DNA of 64,000 nucleotides from Caldithrix sp. (GTDB lineage Bacteria > Zhuqueibacterota > Zhuqueibacteria > Thermofontimicrobiales > Sulfurfontimicrobiaceae), in NCBI GenBank assembly GCA_020722815.1, contig DYKB01000024.1, positions 1 through 64,000 of the forward strand, given 5' to 3'. Below the pieces are notes generated by a model. It worked only from the letters and a program-made list of their open reading frames with translations, made no database searches and was not told where the DNA came from. Position numbers and translations under genes: made by a program. Numbering within the stretch: position 1 is the stretch's first letter; each line of letters opens with the position of its first letter. Below, in pieces: positions 27,179 through 36,426 of this stretch.

Positions 27179-28264
27179 ATGAGGCGTTTGAGTAATAATC
27201 CTTTTTCTACTGGATTGCTGATTTTAATTTGGGGTGTTCTGTCGAATGTGTTTTCGCAAGCAGGTAATATTACGCTCGAAAATAAACTTGATAAATCCAC
27301 CGTGCGAATTGGCGATATTGTCACCTACACGCTTCAGGTCGTACATGATGAAAGCATTGAGGTGGTTCTCCCCGGCCGTGCTTTTGTCATGCTGGATAGT
27401 GCGATGCATCTCTTGCCCGACGATGCTTTGAATATTCGTGATTACCAGAAGTATGATCCCGAGAAGAAAGATGGCAAAATCGTTGAGGGGGTGGAATATA
27501 TCTTCGCACCATTTCTGGTGGGGAAGTTTATCATTGCCCCGTTGACCGTGACGTATCGCACGAAAAGTGATTCCACCCTGCAGCGACTGAATACAGAGCC
27601 AATTCAGCTCATCGTTGAGAGCCTGAAGCCAAGCGAAACTGGGGATATTCGTGATATTAAGCCGCAATGGGAGATTGAGCGTAACTGGTGGCTGCTCTGG
27701 CGCTGGATTATTTTGGTTGTCGGAAGCTTGTTACTTCTGGCAGCGATTATTTATATCGTTATTCGGCTGCGTTCCGGAAAAGGAATTTTAAGTGCCTTCG
27801 AAAAACCGCCCCGACCGCCACATGAAATCGCTCTGGAACGATTGAATGAGTTGTTGAACTCGAACTGGCTGGCTGAAGGCAAGGTAAAAGAATTTTATAT
27901 TGAGATTTCAGATATTATACGCCATTATATCGAAGGACGGTATTTCGTTGAAGCACTTGAAATGACCACGTCCCAGCTCGTTCGAAATCTGGAAGAAGCA
28001 AAAATTGAAAAAAATAGTATCGATTTAATCCAGAATTTCTTATCCGCGTGTGATCTGGTCAAATTCGCGAAATACATTCCATCGGATTCTGAAAATCAAC
28101 AGGTGATTGAACAGGCAAGGGAAATAATCACGCGTACCCAAATTGTATTGGAACCGCCTTCAACAGAGGCGGAACCAACCAAAGCGCAAGCAACACCTGC
28201 AGCGGATGCCGCCGCGCCTGCTACATTGCCTGAACAAAATGAAAGCGTGACTGAAACAAAATAA
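27179..28264 (+). CDS. BatD-like protein with one beta domain and cytoplasmic tail
   Basis: 361 residues from 27179, the first start that clears the preceding gene. Signal peptide (STGLLILIWGVLSNVFS), an exported beta region (about 30-165: ITLENKLDKSTVRIGDIVTY is a typical BatD strand pattern), a membrane helix (about 180-203, WIILVVGSLLLLAAIIYIVI), and a cytoplasmic tail with FYIEISDIIRHYIEGRYF and FLSACDLVKFAKY. This tail is the same domain as in the products at 22860 and 32009. The last 40 residues are Ala/Pro/Glu-rich. It is 13 bases before batA, so they are surely co-transcribed. Confidence 0.72.
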   Translation: MRRLSNNPFSTGLLILIWGVLSNVFSQAGNITLENKLDKSTVRIGDIVTYTLQVVHDESIEVVLPGRAFVMLDSAMHLLPDDALNIRDYQKYDPEKKDGKIVEGVEYIFAPFLVGKFIIAPLTVTYRTKSDSTLQRLNTEPIQLIVESLKPSETGDIRDIKPQWEIERNWWLLWRWIILVVGSLLLLAAIIYIVIRLRSGKGILSAFEKPPRPPHEIALERLNELLNSNWLAEGKVKEFYIEISDIIRHYIEGRYFVEALEMTTSQLVRNLEEAKIEKNSIDLIQNFLSACDLVKFAKYIPSDSENQQVIEQAREIITRTQIVLEPPSTEAEPTKAQATPAADAAAPATLPEQNESVTETK

Positions 28265-28277
28265 TAGGTGTTTTCTC

Positions 28278-29270
28278 ATGGTTCGATTTGCCGATAAAAT
28301 TTTTTTGATATTGTTAATTTTCATCCCCTTACTGATTTTTTGGTATATCAGACGTTTTCGCCGATCATCGGGAACCATTCGTTTTTCTAATTTGGGTATT
28401 GTAAAATCGGTTCGCGAATCAATTAAACCAAAATTGCGCCATCTCCTTTTTGTATTAAGATTGGCCACAATTGCTTTTATCATTATTGCGCTGGCGCGTC
28501 CTCAATCCGGCCAGACTGAAGAGGAGCTGATTACCGAAGGAATCGATATTATTCTCGCAATGGATATTTCCACCAGTATGCGGGCGGAAGATTTCAAGCC
28601 AAAAAATCGTTTGGAAGCGGCCAAGGTGGTCGCGAAGGATTTTATTCAGGGACGAAGCAATGATCGAATTGGGTTGGTGGTTTTTGCTGGCAAAAGTTTT
28701 ACCCAATGTCCCTTAACGCTGGATTATGGTATCCTGTTAAATTTTTTGGATCAAATTGAAATCGGAATGATTGAGGACGGTACCGCCATTGGAATGGGCC
28801 TGGCAAATTCGATTAATCGATTGCGTGAAAGTAAAGCCAAAAGTAAAGTAATTATTTTGTTAACAGATGGAATCAATAATCGGGGTGAAATTGATCCGGT
28901 GACTGCGGCTAAAATCGCAAAAACAATGGGTATTCGAATTTATACGATTGGGGCCGGTACGCGTGGTGAGGCCCTCTATCCACTGGATGATCCGCTTTTT
29001 GGACGAAGATATGTGCACATGCCGGTCGAGATTGATGAAGAAACACTTACACAAATCGCTGATTTGACCAGTGGTAAATATTTTCGCGCGACAGATCGTC
29101 AAAGCCTTGAAAAAATTTATGCTGAAATTGGTGAAATGGAAAAAACGAAAATTGAAGTTAAATCTTTCACCCGGTACAGTGAACTTTTTCCACCGTATTT
29201 GACATTAGCACTTTTATGCTTTTTGATTGAAATCTTACTGGCCAATACAGTGTTTCGCAAAATTCCATAA
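28278..29270 (+). CDS. batA: BatA, VWA-domain aerotolerance protein
   Basis: 330 residues. Standard Bat layout: two N-terminal membrane helices (about 7-23 and 55-74), a VWA domain, and a C-terminal helix (about 305-325). The adhesion-site motif is DISTSM at residue 96, with GLVVFAGKSFTQCPLTLD, DGTAIGMGLANSINRL and VIILLTDGINNRG completing the metal site. ALARPQSGQTEEEL ahead of the VWA is typical of BatA and BatB. Bat proteins sit in the inner membrane and are needed for tolerance of oxygen in Bacteroides; the mechanism is not resolved. A dispersed repeat separates it from batB. Confidence 0.93.
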   Translation: MVRFADKIFLILLIFIPLLIFWYIRRFRRSSGTIRFSNLGIVKSVRESIKPKLRHLLFVLRLATIAFIIIALARPQSGQTEEELITEGIDIILAMDISTSMRAEDFKPKNRLEAAKVVAKDFIQGRSNDRIGLVVFAGKSFTQCPLTLDYGILLNFLDQIEIGMIEDGTAIGMGLANSINRLRESKAKSKVIILLTDGINNRGEIDPVTAAKIAKTMGIRIYTIGAGTRGEALYPLDDPLFGRRYVHMPVEIDEETLTQIADLTSGKYFRATDRQSLEKIYAEIGEMEKTKIEVKSFTRYSELFPPYLTLALLCFLIEILLANTVFRKIP

Positions 29271-29476
29271 GCTGATGGAGGTTTGCAAAAGCCTGATTCG
29301 GTTCGCAATTCGTGTATTTAAGACAGACAGGATGACAGGATGTTCTGGATTAGCGAATCGATTAAATGAGAATGGATCGACAAAATATGAACAGAAAAAT
29401 TCCAGTCAATCCTGAAAATTCAGTTATCTGTCGCATTCGACAGTCTAATAACTGGTTCCAAATATTGACGAGATCA

Positions 29477-29681
29477 CGCGAAAAAGACTTTAACCACTAA
29501 TTTCACGTATCCCTTCGATAAAGGATGGTAAAATCTACCCTTTCAAAGGTTTAAAACCTTTGAAAGGGTGTACGACCATGTTTTATTGAGTGGATACAAT
29601 TTCACAAATTAAACGAATTGTTTTTATTGAACTTAAGCCGCTTTAAATTCGTGAAATTAGTGTAATTCGCGGTTTTTAAAC
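29477..29681. repeat. dispersed inverted-repeat element inside the bat cluster, family D
   Basis: CACTAATTTCACG (29495-29507) is the exact complement of CGTGAAATTAGTG (29650-29662), and flanking CGCGAA and TTCGCGG also pair. At the centre is a second, perfect palindrome, ACCCTTTCAAAGGTTT/AAACCTTTGAAAGGGT with a one-base loop (29537-29569). No coding capacity. The remaining bases of the 29271-29767 gap hold no gene. It splits batA from batB, so batB likely has its own promoter. Confidence 0.7.
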
Positions 29682-29767
29682 GGAACTCATTTATTAAACA
29701 TCAAAATTATAATTTCAGATTTTATCAATCATCAATATTGAGATGCCAATAAAACAGGTTTTTAGAG

Positions 29768-31177
29768 ATGAAAAACAGCTCAACGAAAATAAAAGCAATT
29801 ATTGTCTTTATCCTCAGCCTTTTGCTGATTATATTAGCAATTTTACCAATTTTGTTCTTTTTTGCTTTGCAGGAAATGACCACCGAACTGGTTAAACAGA
29901 TTGGAATTTTAAAAATTCTGACCTTTTATCTCTTTTTGGGAATGCTTTCAATCGTCATCTGGATTCTTTCTCATGAAGTTCTGGAGATGAAAGACGGTTC
30001 CGAAAAACCGGGCTACCCGCACGGTTTTGCCTTTTTTGCCAAAATTGTGAGTATGTTTTTTACGACAATTATTGTGACAATCCAAGTGCTTTTTTTACTC
30101 GGAACCGTGATTGTCTATTTCGGTAATTATCTATTTGGCATCGATTTTGGAAATGTACGTTTATTTAATGAAAACAATTGGTTATTGCATCTCCTGCATG
30201 TGATTTTTTTAGGTTTAATTGTTTTTTTTATCTACTCTTTCAAAAGAAAAAGAAAAATTCTGGAGAAATTTGGCTCGCTGGAATTAATTAAGGTGTTAAC
30301 CGCGACTGTTAATCAGAAAGCGCAGATATTTAAAGCGATTTTATTAATTATCATTTTTTTCTACCTGGTTGTTGCCTGGGCCCGGCCGCAATTGGGAACC
30401 AAGCTGGAGATGGTGAAGCGTGAAGGGGTTGATATTATTATCGCAATGGATGTATCCTATTCGATGATGGCGGAAGATATTACCCCCAATCGTTTGGAAA
30501 AAGCAAAACATGAGGTCGCGAATTTTATTGATAAATTAAAAGGTGACCGGATCGGTTTTATTGCCTTTGCCGGCATCCCATTCGTTCAATGCCCGTTAAC
30601 ACTCGATTATGGGGCTGCTAAAATTTTCCTGGATGTCATGTCGCCGGAAATCATTCCAGAGCCTGGAACTGCCATTGGCCAAGCTATTGAAGCGGCAATT
30701 AAAGCTTTTGAACAGACGGAACGAAAACATAAAGTTTTAGTAATTATAACCGATGGGGAAGACCATGGCGGTGAACCGGTTGAAATCGCCAAAAAGGCCG
30801 AAGCCGAAGGAATTGTGATCTACACGGTTGGAATTGGAAGTCCTGCCGGGGTTCCCATTCCGGTTTATGGTTCTGGTGGTGGTTTACAAGGGTATAAAAA
30901 AGATCGGGAAGGGAATGAGGTAATCACGAAGCTGGATGAAGTGACGCTGGAGAAAATCGCGTTGGAAACGAATGGCAAGTATTTCCGAGCCAGTACCGGT
31001 GAAGTCGAACTGGATAAAATTTATGACGAGATTTCGCAGATGGAAAAAAAAGAATTAGCCGCTAAGAAATTCTCTCAATATGAAGATAGATTTCAATATA
31101 TATTAATCTTTGCCTTGTTTTTATTAATCATTGAAATTTTTATTCCTGAACGACGTGTACGAAAGTTACTATCTTAA
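29768..31177 (+). CDS. batB: BatB, VWA-domain aerotolerance protein with long N-terminal extension
   Basis: 469 residues. The VWA domain carries the metal site DVSYSM at residue 228, with IGFIAFAGIPFVQCPLTLD, PGTAIGQAIEAAIK and VLVIITDGEDHGGEP. A closing membrane helix is near 445-462. In BatA here the same motif is at residue 96, so BatB has about 130 extra residues at its N-terminus. They form three or four extra hydrophobic helices (about 9-32, 48-65, 90-115 and 138-157) before the usual pair. The extension is in frame, with the same base composition as the rest, and starts at the only good ATG (29768), so I take it as real. batC follows within 20 bases. Confidence 0.9.
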   Translation: MKNSSTKIKAIIVFILSLLLIILAILPILFFFALQEMTTELVKQIGILKILTFYLFLGMLSIVIWILSHEVLEMKDGSEKPGYPHGFAFFAKIVSMFFTTIIVTIQVLFLLGTVIVYFGNYLFGIDFGNVRLFNENNWLLHLLHVIFLGLIVFFIYSFKRKRKILEKFGSLELIKVLTATVNQKAQIFKAILLIIIFFYLVVAWARPQLGTKLEMVKREGVDIIIAMDVSYSMMAEDITPNRLEKAKHEVANFIDKLKGDRIGFIAFAGIPFVQCPLTLDYGAAKIFLDVMSPEIIPEPGTAIGQAIEAAIKAFEQTERKHKVLVIITDGEDHGGEPVEIAKKAEAEGIVIYTVGIGSPAGVPIPVYGSGGGLQGYKKDREGNEVITKLDEVTLEKIALETNGKYFRASTGEVELDKIYDEISQMEKKELAAKKFSQYEDRFQYILIFALFLLIIEIFIPERRVRKLLS

Positions 31178-31195
31178 ATGAGGAAAGGAATGTCA

Positions 31196-31957
31196 ATGAA
31201 GAAGCTTTATGTCGTTATCGGATTTTTTTTACTTCCATATTTATTGTATGCACAGGCTGGTCGCGAGAAGGTGATGGCAGGTAATAAATTGTTTCAGCAA
31301 GAAAAGTTCGATGCTGCGAGCAGTCAATATCATGATGCCTTGCTGGAAGCACCTGAATCACCGGTCATTCAATATAATATCGCCGGAACTGAATATAAAA
31401 CTGGAAAATTCCAGGAAGCACTGGAAAATTACGCCAAATCTCTGTCACCACGATTAGCAGAAAGACGAAAACCAGAAGAAGAACGGCTGCTACGATCCAA
31501 AATTCATTATAATCGGGGGAATGCGCTTTATCGACTGAATAAATATCCGGAAGCTATTCAGGAATATACTGAAGCGCTTAAACTTAATCCGGAGGATGAG
31601 GATGCCAAATACAATCTGGAGTTTGTGCGTAATAAACTTAAGGATGAAGCGCAAAAGCAACCTCAGGATCAGAATCAACAACAGCAGCAGCAACAACAAC
31701 AGCAACAGCAACAGCAACCGAATCAGCAAGAGGATAAAAAAGATCAGGAAAATCAGGAAGCTCAACAAAAACAGGAACAGCAGGAACAGGAACAACAAAA
31801 CCAGGAGCAGCAACAACCTCAGCCACAAAAAGAAGGTGAGATATCCAAAGAAGATGCTGAACGAATTCTGGATGCCTTGAAAGAGGATGAAAAACAGGAG
31901 CAGGAGAAACGTCAGAAAGCGGCGCAGGGGCGTGTGCGTGTGCTCAAAGATTGGTAG
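31196..31957 (+). CDS. batC: BatC, TPR protein with Gln-rich tail
   Basis: 253 residues from the ATG at 31196, which has AGGAAAGGA 6 bases before it and opens a good signal peptide (MKKLYVVIGFFLLPYLLYAQ). ATGs at 31178 and 31190 are alternatives. Three TPRs follow: LFQQEKFDAASSQYHDALL, EYKTGKFQEALENYAKSL and LYRLNKYPEAIQEYTEALKL. The tail from about residue 155 is Gln-rich (an unbroken run of 11 Gln from mixed CAA/CAG codons near 31677-31714), then Lys/Glu/Gln. The final part, GEISKEDAERILDALKEDEK with a basic end, is the conserved BatC terminus. It lies between batB and batD in the standard order. Confidence 0.9.
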   Translation: MKKLYVVIGFFLLPYLLYAQAGREKVMAGNKLFQQEKFDAASSQYHDALLEAPESPVIQYNIAGTEYKTGKFQEALENYAKSLSPRLAERRKPEEERLLRSKIHYNRGNALYRLNKYPEAIQEYTEALKLNPEDEDAKYNLEFVRNKLKDEAQKQPQDQNQQQQQQQQQQQQQQPNQQEDKKDQENQEAQQKQEQQEQEQQNQEQQQPQPQKEGEISKEDAERILDALKEDEKQEQEKRQKAAQGRVRVLKDW

Positions 31958-32008
31958 AGTAAGTGATAACCCAAAAGCGATTTTAGATTTTTATGTGAGA
32001 TAATTCGT

Positions 32009-33868
32009 ATGAATATAAAAAGAATTTTGATAAAGAGTTGGATTCTAAATTTTACGATTTTGCTTTTTCTGTCAAAGTTTCTACATGCAGCCGATTATCA
32101 CGTTGAAGCTTCGATTGATCGGTCTCAGGTCGCTGTAAACCAGGGATTTGTCATCACCCTTGAAGTGACAGGCGAAGGAACAACTCAGGTAAATTTTCAA
32201 CCTGAATTTCCAGCAAGCATGGATAAATTTTGCCAATTAATCGGACGAGGCGGCGAATCCTCAAATTTTCAGATCATTAATAATAAAGTATCGTTTTCCA
32301 AATCCATTCAATATACTTTTCAGGCACGGGAAATTGGAAAATTTCAGATTGATCCGATTATTGTAAAAATCGGGAATCAAACATTTCAATCCAATCCTTT
32401 TCAAATTGAAATCGTGAAAGCGGGCACACCGCAATCGCCAGCAACAGGTAGTACCCCAACAACGCCGGGGGCGGAATCGAGCACTGGTGGATTGGAGGAA
32501 AATCTCTTTCTAAAAGCCATCGTGAATAAACGAACCGTCTATCAAAATGAACCTGTGATTGTAACCTATAAGATTTACACGCGCGTAACTGTTGCCAGCT
32601 ACAATCTTGAAAAGCTGCCGAATACCACCGGATTTTGGCAGGAAGAATTTGAGATGCCCCAGCAACCACGTTTATTCACCGAAGTTATCAATGGTCGAAA
32701 ATATCAGGTTGCTGAAATCCGAAAAGTCGCCCTCTTTCCCACCGAGATTGGCAAAAAGACCCTGGAACCCCTGGCCCTGAATTGTGAAGTTCGTGTTCAG
32801 GCGCGACGTCGGCCAACCAGTATTTTTGACAGCTTTTTTGATGATCCCTTCTTTGGCCGGACGCAACAGGTGACCATCGCCAATGATCCGGTCACCATTA
32901 ATGTACTGCCGTTGCCCCAGGAAAATAAACCAAAAAACTTTTCAGGAATTGTTGGCCGTTTTAATCTCTCTGTGACGGCTGATAAAAATGAAGTTGAGGC
33001 GAATGAAGCGATTAAGTTGAAGGCTCGTCTCACGGGAGAGGGCAATATTCGACTTTTGCCCAATCCGGTAATCGACCTACCCGAAGATTTCGAAAAATAT
33101 GGCCCAACGACCAGTGAAAAAATTAATCGGGAGAACAATCGAATTTCCGGTTCTAAATCTTTTGAATATGTTTTAATTCCCCGACAGGCTGGGAATCGCA
33201 CCATCAAAGGGATTTCACTTTCCTATTTTGATCTCGATTCAAAATCGTATCAAATTTTACAAACTCCTGACATACAAATCAATATCAAAAAAGGGAAAAA
33301 AGATTTTGTATCCATGGGCCCTGGATTTTCGCGGGAAGAGATTAAAATTTTAGGGAAAGATATTCGCTATATCCAGCAGACAATGCCTGAATTTTCCATG
33401 ATTGGGAAATACTTCTATCAATCACCTGAATTTTTAATTTTATTCTTTTCACCGTTGTTAGTCATGATAGGCGCAATTTATTATCGGCGTCGAATGGAGG
33501 TCTTTAGCGAAAATGTCGCTTATGCCCGTTCCCGACGCGCCAGTCGGATTGCTACCGATCGTCTAAAAAATGCCCGAAAACTTTTAGCTGAAAATACGCA
33601 AAAAGAATTTTATGCTGAAATTTCCCGGGCGATTATGAGCTTCGTTGCCAATAAATTGAATCTGGATGAGGCGGGAATTATGACCGGTGAAGTTCAAAAT
33701 CTGTTACGAAATAAAAAAGTCAATGAAACCACGGTTCAACAGTATCTGGATTGTCTCCAAACCTGTGATTTTCAGCGGTTTGCACCCTCGAATGCCAGTT
33801 TGGAAGAAATGAAAAAATTTTATAATGAAGCCAAAAATGTGATTACAAATTTACAGAAAGCATTATAA
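32009..33868 (+). CDS. batD: BatD, oxygen-tolerance membrane protein
   Basis: 619 residues. Signal peptide, then three exported beta domains (about 28-140, 165-305 and 318-430). The first begins YHVEASIDRSQVAVNQGFVI, the canonical BatD opening. Later comes VTYKIYTRVTVASYNLEKLP, and a third domain with NLSVTADKNEVEANEAIKL. A membrane helix (about 468-490) precedes a cytoplasmic tail of about 120 residues: FYAEISRAIMSFVANKLNL and LQTCDFQRFAPS. That tail is shared with two other proteins of this cluster. Length and order match BatD of Bacteroidota. Confidence 0.92.
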   Translation: MNIKRILIKSWILNFTILLFLSKFLHAADYHVEASIDRSQVAVNQGFVITLEVTGEGTTQVNFQPEFPASMDKFCQLIGRGGESSNFQIINNKVSFSKSIQYTFQAREIGKFQIDPIIVKIGNQTFQSNPFQIEIVKAGTPQSPATGSTPTTPGAESSTGGLEENLFLKAIVNKRTVYQNEPVIVTYKIYTRVTVASYNLEKLPNTTGFWQEEFEMPQQPRLFTEVINGRKYQVAEIRKVALFPTEIGKKTLEPLALNCEVRVQARRRPTSIFDSFFDDPFFGRTQQVTIANDPVTINVLPLPQENKPKNFSGIVGRFNLSVTADKNEVEANEAIKLKARLTGEGNIRLLPNPVIDLPEDFEKYGPTTSEKINRENNRISGSKSFEYVLIPRQAGNRTIKGISLSYFDLDSKSYQILQTPDIQINIKKGKKDFVSMGPGFSREEIKILGKDIRYIQQTMPEFSMIGKYFYQSPEFLILFFSPLLVMIGAIYYRRRMEVFSENVAYARSRRASRIATDRLKNARKLLAENTQKEFYAEISRAIMSFVANKLNLDEAGIMTGEVQNLLRNKKVNETTVQQYLDCLQTCDFQRFAPSNASLEEMKKFYNEAKNVITNLQKAL

Positions 33869-33924
33869 TTTTTACAAAAATTATCATCTATGATAATAGC
33901 AGATTTTAATTAAGGCCAGAAATT

Positions 33925-34728
33925 ATGCAAAAAGGTTTTTTAAAGCATTCGACGTTCATTTTAATGATATTGATGTCATTACCTTTGTCAACGCTTTTCC
34001 CGGTTAATGATCATGAACAGTTGTTCTTAACTGGCAATCAGTACTATCAACAAGAAAATTACGATGAAGCAATTGCCAGCTATGAAACTATCTTGACCAG
34101 TGGATACGAAAGTTGGGAATTATATTTTAATCTTGGCAATGCGTATTTTCGCTCAGGACGGGCTGGTAAAGCTATTCTGAATTATGAGCGTGCCCGAAGA
34201 CTGGCGCCACTCAATTCCGATATTCGCCATAATCTGGAGATTGCGAATCTATCCATCGCCGATAAAATCGAAGTCCCGCCAAAATTTTTTTTGATAGAAA
34301 TCGGAAATGCGGTTGTCGAATCGCTGGGCTTGAAACTCAATCTCAACGAACTGACGAAATATGTGTTGCTGGTTTATTTAATTTTGATGTTTTTGATTAT
34401 TGCCAGAATTCTAGTCGTGAAACCCGAAATTCGACGGATACTTTTTTATTTTATTATCCCGATTTTTATCCTGCTGATTTTAATAGTGATTACACTGCAA
34501 GTTGAAATTTACACGAACAAGAAAAATGTCGAAGCAATTCTCATCGCCAGTGAAGTGGATGTTTATGGCGCACCTGAAGAGAATTCCACCCTTTTATTCT
34601 CTTTACATGAAGGCGTCAAAATCCGTATCCAGAACAACCTGGATAAAGATAACGCCAGGTGGTTAGAAATTCAATTATCAGATGGAAAGACCGGATGGGT
34701 TCGGGATACCGGTTTTGAAAAGATTTAA
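33925..34728 (+). CDS. batE: BatE, TPR plus SH3-like domain
   Basis: 267 residues. Signal peptide, then two or three TPRs (NQYYQQENYDEAIASYETIL; NAYFRSGRAGKAILNYERAR), two membrane helices (about 148-165 and 173-193), and a C-terminal SH3-like domain (about 205-267) with EVDVYGAPEENSTLLFSLHE and ending WLEIQLSDGKTGWVRDTGFE. This is the BatE/BatF pattern and completes the batABCDE series. The topology puts both the TPR and SH3 parts outside the cytoplasm. A 148-base gap separates it from the TonB-like gene. Confidence 0.9.
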   Translation: MQKGFLKHSTFILMILMSLPLSTLFPVNDHEQLFLTGNQYYQQENYDEAIASYETILTSGYESWELYFNLGNAYFRSGRAGKAILNYERARRLAPLNSDIRHNLEIANLSIADKIEVPPKFFLIEIGNAVVESLGLKLNLNELTKYVLLVYLILMFLIIARILVVKPEIRRILFYFIIPIFILLILIVITLQVEIYTNKKNVEAILIASEVDVYGAPEENSTLLFSLHEGVKIRIQNNLDKDNARWLEIQLSDGKTGWVRDTGFEKI

Positions 34729-34876
34729 GCGATTGTGGGGGAATGTTGTTTGATTTCGCATGAAATTTTCAATCAGAATGGTTTATTTTCTAAAACCGGA
34801 TAAATTTGACTTGAGGAAGCAGCGCGTTTGTACTAAATTTATTAATTTTTTCGATGAATAAATGAGGCGATGACCT

Positions 34877-35491
34877 GTGTATCGACCGAAAGAATTGGAT
34901 TATCGAAAACGAATGGAGTTAGGTTATATCCTCACCTTAATTATCATCATCCTCATCTTCATGTTCAATAAAAGATTTGAAGTTCCTGCTTCTCGTCCCC
35001 AATATGTTGATTTAACGCAAAATTTTCAAGTCGAAACAATTCCGGCAACCCGTCAGGGACGTCCACAACAGCGACCTGAACGACCGGAAGTGATTATTCC
35101 GATGGATGACGCTGTTCCAATAGAAGATGAGGTTATTGAAGCTTTTGATTTTTCAGACGTTATCGGAGAGGGAACCGGTGTGCAGGTGGGTGAAGAACTG
35201 GCTATCGAAATTTTACCCCGTCCGATAGCTGAGGTTTTCCCCGAATATCCGGAAGAAGATTTAAAAAACCGGGTTCAGGGTATTGTGACCCTCCAGCTCT
35301 TCATCAATGAAAAAGGAATTGTTGAAGAAGTCGTCTTGTTGGAAAACACAACCGGGAGCGAACGTTGCGTGGCTGCAGCAAAGAAAGCCGCTCTTAAAAA
35401 TCGTTTTGCTCCTGCACGCCAGAAAGGAAAACCAATTGCGCTCTGGATAAAGAAATCCTATACATTTTCGACACCAACGCAACAAGAGTGA
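34877..35491 (+). CDS. TonB-family energy transducer
   Basis: 204 residues, with a GTG start at 34877 (GAGG about 10 bases before; an ATG at 34870 is in another frame). A short cytoplasmic part and one membrane helix (about 15-31, LGYILTLIIIILIFMF) are followed by a Pro/Glu-rich periplasmic linker and a TonB C-terminal domain from about 115: PEYPEEDLKNRVQGIVTLQL, FINEKGIVEEVVLLENTTGS, then AAKKAALKNRFAPARQKGKP, the three consensus blocks. It should carry proton-motive energy to an outer-membrane partner. No ExbB/ExbD gene adjoins it here; the nearest are at 44.5-47.3 kb. Its membership in the Bat system is uncertain. Confidence 0.9.
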   Translation: MYRPKELDYRKRMELGYILTLIIIILIFMFNKRFEVPASRPQYVDLTQNFQVETIPATRQGRPQQRPERPEVIIPMDDAVPIEDEVIEAFDFSDVIGEGTGVQVGEELAIEILPRPIAEVFPEYPEEDLKNRVQGIVTLQLFINEKGIVEEVVLLENTTGSERCVAAAKKAALKNRFAPARQKGKPIALWIKKSYTFSTPTQQE

Positions 35492-36426
35492 AAATGGAAT
35501 GCTGCTGACATTCACCGACCTGAAATTGCTAAAAAGTAGTTTCCGTTTTTGACGTGTCGAAAGTGAGGTGTTGACATGGCACTAAAGGTGCGCAGGAATT
35601 CAGCTATCATTGGATTAAATTTTCCGGTTAAGGAAAAATTACGGACCTGATGAATGGAAGTTCCCTGAAATACTTCTTGTCAGTCGTGAACCTGCTCTAA
35701 AAAGGTACCCGGCTCGCATAATGAGCCCAGCGAAGCTTGCCGTAATTTATGAAGAATATAGATTTTTCGCCTCGCTTCTGGTACACGTATAATCTTTTTT
35801 GAAGGGACTCATTAATGTTTTAGGTATATCCGCAAATAATTCCTGAGGGGGGGCCTGAATTTATTAAAAAATTTTTAATTTTTTGCTTGCTTTTTAAGAA
35901 ATATTTTAGTATACTTCTCTATATGGTATTTGTGTAATTACGATTTTTTCCTTCCTGTACAAAATTAAACTCCTGAGTAATGTTTAATTTACTTCTTTTG
36001 AGCATCTAAGTAAAGGGGAATTTAAAAAAAGGTTAAATTCTTCATCATCTCTTTTCTAATCGAATTGTTCATTTAACAATTTAACAGGGGAGCACTGTTT
36101 TTTTTAAAAACAAAGCTGAAATTACATTTTTGTTAAAAAAATGGGATTAATTTTTAATTTTGTTCGTCTTATTACAATAGTGTATTAAGTGGTAACGGGT
36201 TAAATTAATGGGGAAGTGATCAAAATCAGATCAGGGTATAAAAAAATTTATTATTATTTCATAATGAATAAGAAAATTCAAAAATTAACAACAAAATTAG
36301 CACAACGGATTAAGTAACCCTGAAGGGTCAGGTTAACAATTAATGGAGAATCGGGAACTCTATTAAATGACTGACAATATTTCCTGAGAAGAAACTTCCC
36401 ATCACTGGTAGAATTATAGGAGATAA
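35492..36426. other. long intergenic region before the giant surface-protein gene
   Basis: 935 bases with no gene I can support. The left half (35550-35760) has more G and C and could be a remnant or an RNA, but I matched it to no known family. The right half is very AT-rich with T and A runs and contains the promoter candidate at 35887. A minus-strand frame of 91 codons at 36278-36553 overlaps the next gene and looks spurious. Confidence 0.5.
35887..35915 (+). promoter_or_regulatory. candidate promoter of the giant surface-protein operon
   Basis: TTGCTT (35887-35892) and TATACT (35910-35915) with a 17-base spacer. Transcription from near 35922 would leave a leader of about 500 bases before the ATG at 36427, unusually long. 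Confidence 0.45.

Noticed and set aside
31670..31810. CAA/CAG-rich tract as a CRISPR or microsatellite array
   Set aside because: It is in frame within batC, has no spacer pattern, and Gln-rich tails are usual in BatC.
31490..31828. Minus-strand open frame rich in Leu opposite batC
   Set aside because: It is the complement of the Gln-rich CAA/CAG tract and has no ribosome site; batC on the plus strand is a clear family member.
35550..35760. Possible tmRNA, RNase P, SRP RNA or riboswitch in the G+C-richer intergenic stretch
   Set aside because: None of the conserved core words of these RNAs is present, so I only record the stretch as unexplained.
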